Positions 1 through 11,330 of a stretch of DNA of 64,000 nt are shown here, piece by piece (the first letter of the stretch is position 1; every line of letters begins with the position of its first letter). The stretch is taken from positions 24,778,975 to 24,842,974 of the forward strand of contig NC_134283.1 of assembly GCF_949628215.1 (NCBI RefSeq), written 5' to 3'. A program made the position numbers and the translations under genes. The stretch comes from Phalacrocorax aristotelis (Eukaryota; Chordata; Aves; Suliformes; Phalacrocoracidae). The notes under the pieces are model-generated. The model worked only from the letters and a program-made list of their open reading frames with translations, ran no database searches and had not been told where the DNA came from.

Positions 1-3000
1 GTGAGATTAGATATCTGGAAGGCAGGGATGAGTTATCTTTCAAGTGTGATCACTATGTGATCTCGAGTATGTTACTACTTGCAGTACATGTTTCCTCATG
101 GTGAAGATTCTTTGTACGGCTCTTCTGAGCCTGCAACTCTTAAAACGCAATAAAGATACTGAACTGGAAGGCATTAGCCAAGGGAAGTTTGTCATTATAA
201 GGTGTGTATAGGTATGTCATACAGTGATTATGCATGGCCAAGAGGCTATAAGATCAAAGTTTGGAGTAATCAAGAAGACAGGCAAAACGGAAGCTTTTTT
301 CCTCTTTCCTTCCAATGTACTGACTGACTTGTATAACAAGAGCAAATATGGAGACAAATAAATACATTTGCATATTTACCCCTAAGAATAGGTAAGCATT
401 AAAGTTCTGGGTGAACTAATCTTTGGATCCAGAAGTCCAAGTCTCAGATCTTTGTTCTCCAATTACAAGGATCAGGACCAAAAGAAGGTTATAGATACCA
501 GAAATAGGACTTGAGTTCAAACTATGGAATTTTCCACTTAGGTCTCACCTAACCCAGCAGCGCAGTAAAGCTTCATTTTTCCTTTTTTTGGAGTGTGACT
601 TTCCTCTGCCTGTTCTCAGAACAGTGCCACAAAGAGGCACGTTCTCCCCAGTTGTGCTTGGAGCTATTTTCATCTTTCTGGTTTGCAGCCCCCATGCGTG
701 GCTCATCCGAGTTAGGCATCGAGTTGGAGGAGTGGGAGTATGAAACAGGGCAGGAGCTGGAGAAAAGCATTGATGCCTTGCTAGAAATACCTGATAGGTG
801 TGGAGAGTGAGAGGTCTTAATATTAAGTATCTCACAAAGAGCATGAGACCTGGCAATGATGTTCAGTCTCAGCATCTAACAGAGCATGAATTGTACAGGG
901 CATGATAACAGGATGATGTACCTCCCCTGTCTTATGGAGAAAGCCTGTCCCTGCTGATGCCATCATGCTGTTCACAGTTTTGGAGCCAGGGAGGCCTCTG
1001 TTCGAAACACGGCTCCTTTTCAGTAGCAGTCCAGTGACAGGCTGGCAAAGAGTGAGCTGTGTTTGGTTATTTGAAAGGATGCAGGAGCTTACCCATCAGA
1101 GAGACACTCACTGTTCCTGGGTCTGCAGTGAATGAAAACACCTTTTGGGAGGCCTGGCACAGAGCAGAAGATAAAATGTGAACCCTTGCCTCTTGTATTT
1201 TCTGTTGGCTATCAGCATCTGTCCTGTGTGTTGGCTTTAGATAGCCTCCTGCACACTGTAGCCTGGTAGATCTATGGAGTACGCTATGGTGTAAGGTGGA
1301 AGAGTTGGATTACTTGGGTCAAATTGTTTTCTAGTTGGAAGGCTGTTCTAAAAATCTCTGAATATCTTTGTCTGAAAAGAGTAGCCAGTTTAAACGTTAA
1401 GTATTGTAGCTGCCTCTACTCTTACATGCATTCCTTTGATATGGTTAGGATCATTTGCTTAGGCTGTTTTAAGGCAGTAGGTGCCTGGGTTGGTATTGTC
1501 TTTCTAGCTACAAGAACCGAAGGCAGTTCATCTGTATGAGCTAGCAGGCCGCTGGAGGCATGGCTGTGTGTAAACAGCTATATAGTGCTGATGCATGGCA
1601 CTCTGGGTACTTCCATATGCAGTGTCAAACCTGGAATGGAAGAATGGAAATTGTACACTCCAGCCCCCTAGACCGAGGTTTAAAAGAAGGCATTTCCTCT
1701 CTGCATAGCTCTGGGATCAGTGACTTGTAATGGGCTGACTGCAGGGGAAACAGGTAGTTTAATCACCACGCTTAAATTAACTTCTCTTACTTCTCCCCTC
1801 ATGTTTTTGAGAGATTCACACTGCAGCGATAGTAACAGTGAATGTTTTATAGTTACTCGTGAAATGTTGACTAAATGAACAAATTTTGAGAGGGACTCTT
1901 CAGTGGCATCCTCAGCATGGCTAGCTCCAATACTGATTTGGTAATTAATTTGGTCATAAACAATGCATAGGACATTAGTTTGGTTGACGTTTGCACTGCA
2001 CAGAGAAGATAGAATTAGCACATAAGCAAATAACATTGTTAGCACACTGAGACTTCAAGGCAGTGTTAGAAAGGGAAGCCTAGGAGTTAGATTTTTCAGG
2101 GTTCTGCTGCTGTCTCTGGCCTTGACTTGACTGTAGCACCAGGCGAATGGGCTTCTGGCTAAAGTTTAACAACTTTGACGTACTAGTAGTAGCAGGTGTT
2201 GTGGTGAAAAGAGTGTTTTCTGGAGGATTCTGGATGTTTTCTAGAAACCAGGAGTGCTGTAAGAATGCTGGCGATCACCATTGGTACTGTTGAGTTTCAT
2301 TAGGGCCTGTCTTGGCAAGGTTTTGCTCTTTCACATTCAGGCAATAGGTTGCCAGTATGAAATGTGCTTTGATATAACCACCTTGTTTTACTGTTTGCAG
2401 GCAGCCTGGACTAGTTCAAATATTCTGGCAGAAGTGTTCTGCCTCCCTTACATTGTGCCCATTGTGTTTTCCACTTGTGTGTGTTGTTTTGGTCAGATGT
2501 AATTTACTTGCAAACCAGCTTTTAAAGTGTGAAGAACATTCCTTGCAATATGTCGTTGGCTGAAATAAAGCCACTGTGTAAAGATTGCATCTTCTTGGGT
2601 AAAAAAATATTTATAATATTTGGCAGGTGTAATCATTGCATTAAGAAAAAAATATATAAATGAGATTTAGACCAAGCTGTGCAGTGTTAGGGATATACTA
2701 ATTGTAGTTAATTCTCAGCAAATGAATTGAATTGACTGTTGAACTACAGTAACCCTGTGTCCGTCTTTGGACGGTAGAACAAGCTGCAGATGGCGACTTT
2801 TATCAAGGAGGCCTCCCAGAGAGACAGTGCTGCTGCACCCTCCATTTCGCAACATTGCCAGAAGCAGGTTTATTCTACGGGATATCAGCTTCCCTCCTAG
2901 GGAAGGTGATTCTTTGCTTAACAGGGATATAATGGGGGGGAGGCTCTTTCCAAGTTTGCTTGGAAATTGTTTTCCCTGTGCTTATTTAAGACTTTTAACC

Positions 3001-3098
3001 CTTGCTTTTCATGTATACTATATTCACTCCATTAAAAAGTCTCCTGTAGCACATTAATTTATGTTTTAGTGAAAACGGCCCTTCTTTTGTGTTTTTAG
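1..3098. other. 5' flank or first intron of SLC26A2, no gene recognised
   Basis: AT-rich, CpG-poor sequence without a recognisable coding exon. Short open frames on both strands (for example 1680-2045 minus and 2281-2502 plus) match nothing known to me. An AATAAA hexamer lies at 2564-2569, but no gene body was found ahead of it. The stretch ends in a splice acceptor (AG at 3097-3098) leading into the first coding exon of SLC26A2. In mammals this gene has an upstream non-coding exon, so the stretch is probably intron 1 and its promoter may lie left of the window. No CpG island is seen here. Confidence 0.5.
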
Positions 3099-3110
3099 GG
3101 AGTCCTTGAG
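3099..3110 (+). other. SLC26A2: 5' UTR end of the first coding exon of SLC26A2
   Basis: The sequence gtttttag at 3091-3098 is a good splice acceptor. The next 12 nt are non-coding and lead into the ATG at 3111. This implies a separate upstream non-coding exon, as in mammalian SLC26A2, which I could not place in the window. Confidence 0.6.
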
Positions 3111-6100
3111 ATGGCAGCAATGGCAGAACTCGACAATGTCCATTCAGTGACTGAAGTGCCAGAAGGAGACAATGATAAATGCAGTTTCCATCACAGAATG
3201 TTCTTGGAACCTCAAGAGAAGAAGAGAAGCATGAAGGCCTTGGTGGTTAAGCAAGCAAAGAAAACTTGCAGCTGCACCCCAGCCAAAGTTAAAGACTATG
3301 TTTTCAGTTTCTTTCCTGTCTTGCAGTGGCTTCCTAAATATAAACTAAGAGAGTACCTGCTGGGTGACATAATGTCTGGCGTGATTGTGGGGGTTTTACT
3401 AGTCCCACAGTCAATTGCCTATTCTCTCTTGGCTGGGCAGGAGCCTATTTATGGCCTTTATACATCCTTTTTTGCTGGAATTATTTATTTCATATTTGGA
3501 ACCTCCCGCCACATCTCAGTTGGCATCTTCGGTGTGATTTGCCTGATGGTGGGACAAGTGGTGGATCGTGAAATACAGAGAGCTGGCTATGACTTAGAGC
3601 CAGCTGCGCTTAGCGTCCTCACAGATACAGCAGCACATGCGAACACCACCATTTCACCTGTGAATCAGACATCGCAGAAGCTGCTTTGTGATAAAAGCTG
3701 CTATGCAATTACGGTGGGAGCCACCATGACCTTCATAGCTGGAGTTTATCAGGTAAGAGGAGGTAGACAAAAAGGTATTCTGTAGAAATAGTTTTAATTC
3801 TTTAGGTGATTGTCCACATGTGCAGGCCCGGCAGGCAGTTCGTGTCCTCAATCCGCATCCCTGGGCGAGCAGACATAAGGAGGACTGGATGTCTCCAGTT
3901 ACTGTGGTGCAAGAAACTCTGCTGTGTCCTCTCCTTTCTGCTTGGTGGTTTTTGTTGTTTTTGTTTTTGGTTTGGTTTTTTTTTTTTTAAATAGCATTTT
4001 GTGATTGCATTGCTACTCTGCTGGGGACTGTAAGGACCTGCATGTAACCACCTGCTGCTCGCACACAATCTGCTCACCACCTTCCTTGCTGTGGCCTGGA
4101 GCTTTTTTTTTTTCTTTCCTGGCTTATAGCTTAGGCCTCAGTTTCATTGGGCCAAAATGTGGTATGGCTGTTCTTAACCCCAGACTTCAGTCATTAGCCT
4201 TTTATCAAAAAATAATCTGGACAGTAACAGTATCTCCAGTTCCTTTTAATTTGTCACTGGGCTTGTAAAACTCTGCTGTTTGCCCGTTCAAAGCCAAAAC
4301 AATGACACTATGAAAAGGACGCTACTGAGATGATAAAATATATTTGAAATAAAACTCTTTAATTATTACCATATTAAAATATATTACTTTACAATATTTT
4401 ACCACTTCTCTACTTACTTCCTAGAATTCACTGCTTGCTGAAATTAAAGCAGCTATCTTTGGTTTTAGTGTCATGCATTAACTAGAATGGATTTAGTTTT
4501 AACAGTACTGCAGAGCTGTGGTATTTCAGTTAGTGAGTTCCATTCATTAGTTCCTACAGTGACCTCCAGGGTGATAGCTAATCAAACTGCAGAGAAGTGG
4601 GAAAGGAAACGTACCCGTGATACTCTAAAACGCTGGTTTTAGATACAACGTGGGACGACTTCTTGTACTGCAAGTTAGCGTTGAGTAATTTCAGAAATAT
4701 TCTGGGACTCCTGAGGTACCTGGATTTTGTGTTTCTTCACTGTGGGATGGATGCAGTTTTGGAGTTGTGAATTGCACGTAATATTCTTTGCAAATACAAG
4801 TACAATTAAGTTTATTTACAAGAAGAAGTAAGGTAAAATTAGCTGAAGTCCCTCTTAAGCTAGGCGTATTCTACTTGCTGTCTCTCTGCCTGCTAAACAA
4901 TAGGTCTTCACACCCTCAAATATTATTTTTTTATTGGAAGCTCCAACCAAAATAACATATTCTTTGCATCAGAAACTTTACAATCAAAATGCAAAAAGCA
5001 AGCCTGCTCACACCAGTTGCCTACAGCATAACTAGGCAGGACAATTATTGCTAATGTTTTACAGCTAGAAAAACCTTGAGTTAACTTAATTACTGAGGTT
5101 GTGAGGGGAGCCTTTTTTAGAGCTTGGCTCTCAGCCGATGTCCAGTCAGTCCAGGTCCCAAACCTGTCTTCTCTTTAGTAATGCTTTGCGGTTCTTACGA
5201 CTTTTCCAGCCATGATTCTAGTCTTTATTTTGTCTTATCTACCTAATAGGATCTATCAAATTGATACTACTTAAAGTTTAACACCAGTAAGTTCTGGCCT
5301 TCGGATAAGAGTGTAGACAGCCCTGTTGTCGAGATCGGAATTAAAAGGTTTCTAGCAAACTATTGTGAGAAGGTCCATGCTCCATTTGGCATGGAGGTTG
5401 TCGGGGAGAAATGGACATTTACCAGGTGCGAAGGTGCATGTGTAGGGTAGGTATCCATAAAACCAGTCACTCCCATGAGAGAGCACCAAGGATTTGTCCA
5501 TTCAGCTGGCATTAATAAAAATGAATAATAAGGCGCTTTAAAAAATGTATGTCTATAATCTGCATCACAAGAGTTTGCAGCTCATATGCTTTCTGAATAA
5601 AATGAACCAAACCTTATGCAGTGCAAAGGACAGCTGTTACACCATAAGCTATATTTTGGTTGCATATTATAAGATAGGCAAAGACAACCAAAAAGGTTTT
5701 GGATCCCTGCAAAGTTCACACAGATTTTAAGAACTTGAGAGAGAAATGGCAAAAGTAGCCAGTATTTCAAATGCTTTTTTCATTAGGGTTTTTTTGTCCA
5801 CAAGGGCAACTTGGAGTTAGAACTGAACCCATGAGCAAATAACAGATGCAGGTTCAGAGTACAAAGAACCTAAAAAACCCACCTGCTCTGTGTTAGAAAT
5901 GCATTTTGTTTAAGTGCAGCGTACCAGGAGCAGCTAAATGCTGGAGATGCTTTCCCCCATGCTCAGACCATGTCTTGTCCTCCAGGGCCGTGCATGCAGG
6001 ACCATGGTTTTTTTTGTTTGGGTTTTTTTATTTCTACTGCTACTTCCCTCTAGAGTCCCACAGTGATGACACCTGCAAGATTTGCATCCTAATCTGTTCT

Positions 6101-7626
6101 GTGTGGTTGATTCCTTCTAGGTGGCCATGGGTTTCTTTCAAGTGGGCTTCGTCTCAGTGTACCTCTCTGATTCATTGCTGAGTGGATTTGTCACGGGTGC
6201 CTCCTTTACCATCCTAACCTCACAAGCCAAGTATCTCCTGGGCCTAGACATTCCTCGGAGCAGTGGCGCTGGCTCCCTCATAGCCACATGGATAAACATA
6301 TTCAGAAACATACACAAGACCAACATCTGTGATCTCATCACCAGCTTCTTGTGCTTTCTTGTACTTATCCCAACCAAAGAGCTTAATGAACGTTTTAAAT
6401 CCAGGCTCAAGGCTCCAATACCAGTTGAACTAGTCGTAATTGTGGCAGCTACTCTGGCATCTCACTTTGGGAAGCTGAGAGAGACTTATGGCTCAAGTGT
6501 TGCTGGACACATCCCAACTGGGTTTCTGCCACCCCACTCTCCAGACTGGAAACTGATTCCTAATGTGGCTTTGGATGCTATCCCCATAGCTATCATTGGC
6601 TTTGCAATCACTGTCTCCCTCTCAGAGATGTTTGCCAAAAAACACGGTTACTCTGTGAAGGCCAACCAGGAAATGTATGCCATTGGCTTCTGCAACATAA
6701 TTCCCTCTTTCTTCCATTGCTTCACAACAAGTGCAGCTCTTGCCAAGACTCTTGTCAAAGAGTCCACAGGCTGTAGGACACAAATGTCTAGCATGGTGAC
6801 TAGTTTGGTAATCCTATTAGTCCTCCTCGTGATTGCACCTTTATTTTATTCCCTTCAGAAATGTGTCCTTGCTGTCATAACCATTGTAAACCTCAGAGGA
6901 GCCCTGCAGAAGTTCAGGGACCTGCCAAAAATGTGGCATTTGAGCAGAGTGGACACAGTGATCTGGCTAGTTACTATGGCAGCCTCAGCACTCATCAGTA
7001 CAGAGATCGGTCTTTTGGTTGGTGTTTGCTTCTCTATGCTCTGTGTCATTTTCCGAACTCAGAGACCAGAGGCACCGCTGCTTGGCTGGGTGGCAGAGTC
7101 TGAAACGTATGAATCCCTGTCTGCTTACAAGAACTTGCAAACCAAGCCAGGAATTGTGGTGTTCCGTTTCGAAGCACCCCTCTACTACATCAACAAAGAG
7201 TGCTTTAAATCCACCCTGTACAAGCAAACTGGGGTCAACCCAGTCTGGGTGAAGGCAGCAAAGAAAAAGGCAGCAAAGAGAATGCTTAGAGAAAAAGAGG
7301 TGGATTCTGGTGGCAACGAGACCGGCACCTCTGTGGATTTTGTCTCTGAACCTCTGGGGTTTCACACAATAGTGATTGACTGTTGTGCAGTACAGTTTCT
7401 GGATACAGCAGGAATACGCACGCTCAAAGAGGTCTGCAAGGACTACAAGGAGATAGACGTTCAGGTGCTGCTGGCCCAGTGCAACCCTTCAGTGAGGAGT
7501 TCCCTGCTCCGAGGAGAATTCTTTAAAGAGGGGGAGGACCACCTTCTTTTCCACAGTGTGCATCAAGCTGTGGACTTTGCGTTGGGTCCACAGGGGTACA
7601 GTAGGACCAGTGCTTCTAAGAACTAG
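3111..7626 (+). CDS. SLC26A2: SLC26A2 sulfate transporter (two coding exons, 3111-3752 and 6121-7626)
   Basis: Plasma-membrane anion exchanger that imports sulfate, in vertebrates mainly for proteoglycan sulfation in cartilage. The exons join in phase 0 to give 715 residues (human protein 739). Residues 1-65 are a cytoplasmic N-terminus. The SLC26 signature [19 protein letters not shown] is at 99-117, followed by the conserved [11 protein letters not shown] stretch. An extracellular loop carries two N-glycosylation sequons, NTT at 178-180 and NQT at 185-187. Multiple membrane helices run to about residue 525. A C-terminal STAS domain spans about 557-704, with its core [17 protein letters not shown] near 629. 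The split after GVYQ is at the same place as in mammalian SLC26A2. The ATG at 3111 lies 12 nt after a splice acceptor; a second in-frame ATG at 3120 is an alternative start. No stops or frameshifts. The family call is firm, and orthology rests on similarity to the human protein as I remember it. Confidence 0.97.
3753..6120 (+). other. SLC26A2: Intron between the two coding exons of SLC26A2
   Basis: The donor is CAG|GTAAGA at 3750-3758 and the acceptor is TTCCTTCTAG ending at 6120. The intron is 2368 bp, phase 0. It is AT-rich, with T-rich low-complexity runs around 3947-3988 and 4104-4116. No other feature is recognised in it. Several short open frames cross it (3806-4268, 5545-5770, 5906-6181), but they have no family resemblance and are most likely chance. 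Confidence 0.93.
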
Positions 7627-8780
7627 TTGTGGAAAGGGAGCAAGCTGGAAAAATGCCTGGGGAAAAAAATGGTTGTGGGTCTGTATGTCTATGCAATATA
7701 TATATGCACTCAGGTAAGAAGAGGCAGTGTTGGTTTAAACACACTGGTTACTACGCAGTCGGTTTTGATGCTTTACATTTGTGTGCTGGGTATAGTAATT
7801 AAGTAGGTGGTAGTGAATGAAGGCAGTTCTTAACTTGATTACGGCCAATCTGTGAATCAAAGAGTTTTCATATGGTGGTTCATCTTATTTCTCTTCTCTT
7901 TTGAACTTCCCATGCCTCAGTTCCCCTCTTAAGTTTTGATCATCAGTATTGAAGTCTTTATTACAACCCTGTCTTTATGGATGGGATGGGATTTTGAAGT
8001 AATCTGGGCATCCTGACTATCCAAATAATGTGAGGCAACTCATTTTTTGTCCCTTGTTCTGGCATTGCTTTTCCTTATTATCACACCCTTATATCTTCTA
8101 ACGAATGACTGATGGGGACTGTTTGCTCTGGTCTTTACTGTGGGTGACTTTGTAACCTCCCTGAAGTTGAGACAGATAGATAAATAAAATCTAAACATGC
8201 ATGAAAAGGTCTTAATGAATAGCTTCTAGCCACCTGTCACCTCCAGAGGCTTTGTCATTGTCTCCCAAGAGTGCAATGCAGCCAGGCAATGGGGATAATC
8301 TTACCTCATTTCTATGCAGGCCTTTATGTGCCAGGAAAGTTTGCCTCTTTTTTGGAGTGATTTTTATTCAGACGTGACTATTTAGAAGTCTGATTCATAC
8401 TTATGGTCAGTTGTTTGTTTTCTTAATATTTAGGAGCTCTTTTAGGTATAGAAAATCTCCAATTCTTGAGTTTCAACATAAAACAGTCCTTATAGCTGGT
8501 TTTATATGCCAGGCAGACAGAAACACAGGCACCAAAATGAAAAGAGCCAAATAGGTTGTCCAACATACGTTCCAATTTGTTCATGTCAGGCAGACTTCAT
8601 GTATGAATGCAGGTTTTATTGACAATGGACCCTTTATGCATGATCTGTCATGGACTTCATGTAATGTGGATGGACAGGCCAAGAAATACAGCCATTACAA
8701 AATGAGCCAGAGAAATTCTTTACTGAACATTATTTCACCATGTTAGTGTAAATAAAACTTTATACTTTGATTTTTAAATT
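7627..8780 (+). other. SLC26A2: SLC26A2 3' UTR with two candidate polyadenylation signals
   Basis: AT-rich sequence follows the stop codon at 7624-7626. Canonical AATAAA hexamers occur at 8183-8188 and 8751-8756, with another at 9084-9089. Transcript ends are therefore plausible near 8.2 kb and 8.78 kb. The choice between them is inference without transcript data. Confidence 0.55.
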
Positions 8781-11220
8781 ATGCAGAACAGTGGAGAGTG
8801 CCCATTCTTTGTACTAAAGTACAAGCACTGGGCAGGAAGAGGTTCTCTTTTCTTACACCAATGGAATACAATTATGAAGGTAGAATTGGGAGATGAACAG
8901 TTTTTACTGAGTACCAGCTATACATAGCATGCAGTACATCCTTGGAAGATGGTGGTTTCTCCCAGGGGAGTTTAAATTCTGAATTGCTGGTTCTTCGCAG
9001 CTTTTAAAAAGAAAGGGTATTGTATACAGGCAATAGTCTCATCCTTAATCATTGAAAAATAATTAGTCAAGAGTCAAAAAAGGAATAAAGTGCAGTATCA
9101 TGAAACATTTTCTAAATAGAAATATATTTTGAGTTTAGGATTGTTTTCTTTTTTTTTTCTGAGCTAGGACCAGCAACTATTCCTGTCTTTCTCTGAAAGG
9201 TGAAATGCCACATATCACTTCACTGGGGCCTCAAAATAAGGACTTAGCAGAAAAATTAGTCCCGGGACCTGACAACCTTTATGTGTTAACTGAACTTACT
9301 AAGTTTTTTAGGACATTATAGCAGCATATAGAAATACTGGGGGAGGTTGGGGGTGGCTGTAGCATATATGGAAAAGGAGCACATGACTGAGATCTGTTCT
9401 AGAACTGGCATCGTTAAGGAAACAAGTCTCCAAGTGTCAGAGAGAAAATACTAAAGCTTCTGTGGTATTCAAAAACCACAAATATTGTTCTTTCTCAGCC
9501 TTAAGGTGTGTTTATACAAGGAGATGAATTCCAAACAGCTACTGCTGAATTTTTCCTTTTCTGCAGTAACCTTCTCTGAACATTTTTATTCTGGACTGAG
9601 AATCCCTTATGCAGTTTGGATAATTATAACTACTGAATTGGTATTACCAGAGTGGATTAGGCTAAGCCTGTATAAAAAGCAGCAAGTGGGGTTAACACCT
9701 ACATAGGGAGTGAGTGCAGGATGGAAATTATGTTTTAATTCCTCACCATTCCTGTTTTGCACTGATTTCCTGCTCAGAGCCCCTGGGTTGGTGTGGAGAG
9801 TGAGCTGGCACACCTGCGGCAGTTCCTGCAGCTGGGTGCCAGCTTGGGAAGGCTTGTCACCGCAGGGGTTTGTGCCTGGCCACCAAGGAGCAGCGAGGGG
9901 CTGGCTGCGGGTAGGGGAGCAGTGCAGACCTCTGTGTGTGTATTCAGCTGATGGCAGTGCCATGGCCGGGGGGGAGTCCCTTTTCAGCACAGTTTGTTCA
10001 TGTTACCAGAAAGCATCTCTAGAACTTTGAACAAAAGCCTTGGTACTGTTTTAAAATGCTGATTTTAACTAATATTTTTCAGGAGAGCAGAGCAGTGCTA
10101 GAAGCAATGCTTCCTTTTCAAAGCCCTGAGGAAAAATCTCAGAACAGCAAACAATAAGCAGTGTATGTTGTTACTGTAAATGTTCCTGCCTACCCTCAGC
10201 TACTTATTCTCACCCCTTTGCCTCTCAGACATGGGCTGCTGGGGGGAGGAGGAAGAATGAGCAGCTGGCCAGGAGACTTCCTCTTAAGGAAGGTCAGCTG
10301 CAGATGGGATAGAAGTAATGTAAAAATTGCTCTGGGTGTTTCATTCCTCTTTACGCTCACAGCTCCTCTCTCCCATACCCTTTCCGTGCTGTCCAGGTGA
10401 GATTTTTTGACCTGTGACCATGCACAGGTTTGTGTAGCCAAATTCTAAGCGAGAAAGGGAAAAAGGTAACTATTTATTAAAAAATGTTTTTTCAAATCCA
10501 TTTCTACCTGTCCCAGGAAGGGAGGAATAGCAATGTTACTTCCAAGAAGTATGCACTTTCCACATCTAGCAGGATGCATATTTGTAGCTCTTGGGTATTT
10601 GTTTACATAAAAGCACAATAAAACAGCCATAAATTGATTTTCAAAGAATTAGATTACAGCTAAAAGATATACTGAAGTGATTTATATTTAGCTAGAGCAC
10701 ATTGGATTTGGCCTCAGTGCTGTTTGTGCAGCCACGACTTACAATAAAGCCTCCAAATTCCATTTCAAGCAAAATGCAAGAAACTGTATTAAAATGCAAC
10801 AGCAAAAGCAGCCAGCCAGCCAAAAGAGCAACGTTTAATATTCCTATTTAAGATAACGTCCAGAGGTCATAGTATTAATACGTCTATATTAATGCACACA
10901 GCCCTGGTTAAAAGGGAGCAGAAATAAATGACATTTGCCGGAGAGTTCAGTATAATAGAGAGTCCTTTGGAATTAACCGAAGATTAGAGCTTGTCATGGC
11001 TGGAATTCTTAAAACAGTGGGGTTTCAGCCATTTTAGTTCTAGGCCTAGAATCGTTTTTTAACAGAGACATTAATCTGATTTAAGCCTACTGGCAAGAAG
11101 CAAATTGCACTTGAATATGTTTATGGACCCTTTAGAAGTAATCCAATTTGACCTTTAGGAATAGGGGACCACTGATTGAAAATTGTTGCCCTAAAGAATG
11201 TGTTTTCTAAAGGAATTTCA
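8781..11220. other. Intergenic, nothing recognised
   Basis: No coding exon, RNA gene or typical retroelement end could be recognised. Short opposed open frames around 9607-10030 overlap each other on both strands and show no family motif. An AATAAA at 9084-9089 could mark a longer SLC26A2 3' end. Confidence 0.4.
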
Positions 11221-11330
11221 TATATATATACACACACATACATGTGTATGTGTATTTGTGTGTGTGTGTACACGTATACCTTTTGCTGCTGTATGATGGA
11301 TGTAGCAGCTATATATATATCCATTTACGC
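11221..11330. repeat. TA/CA/TG dinucleotide repeat with hairpin potential
   Basis: A (TA)n run passes into (CA)n, then through a near-palindromic centre into (TG)n, so the top strand can pair with itself over roughly 11229-11278. A second small inverted repeat follows, GCTGCT at 11285-11290 against AGCAGC at 11304-11309, then another (TA)n run at about 11311-11320. Short open frames through it are repeat artefacts. Confidence 0.8.

Noticed and set aside
1680-2045. Minus-strand 121-codon frame with a signal-peptide-like start, considered as a PDE6A exon or small secreted protein
   Set aside because: No match to PDE6A as I know it, no splice context, and no family resemblance.
6138-7365. Minus-strand and alternative-frame open frames over the SLC26A2 exon
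   Set aside because: Shadows of the conserved coding frame. The plus-strand frame has the SLC26/STAS features.
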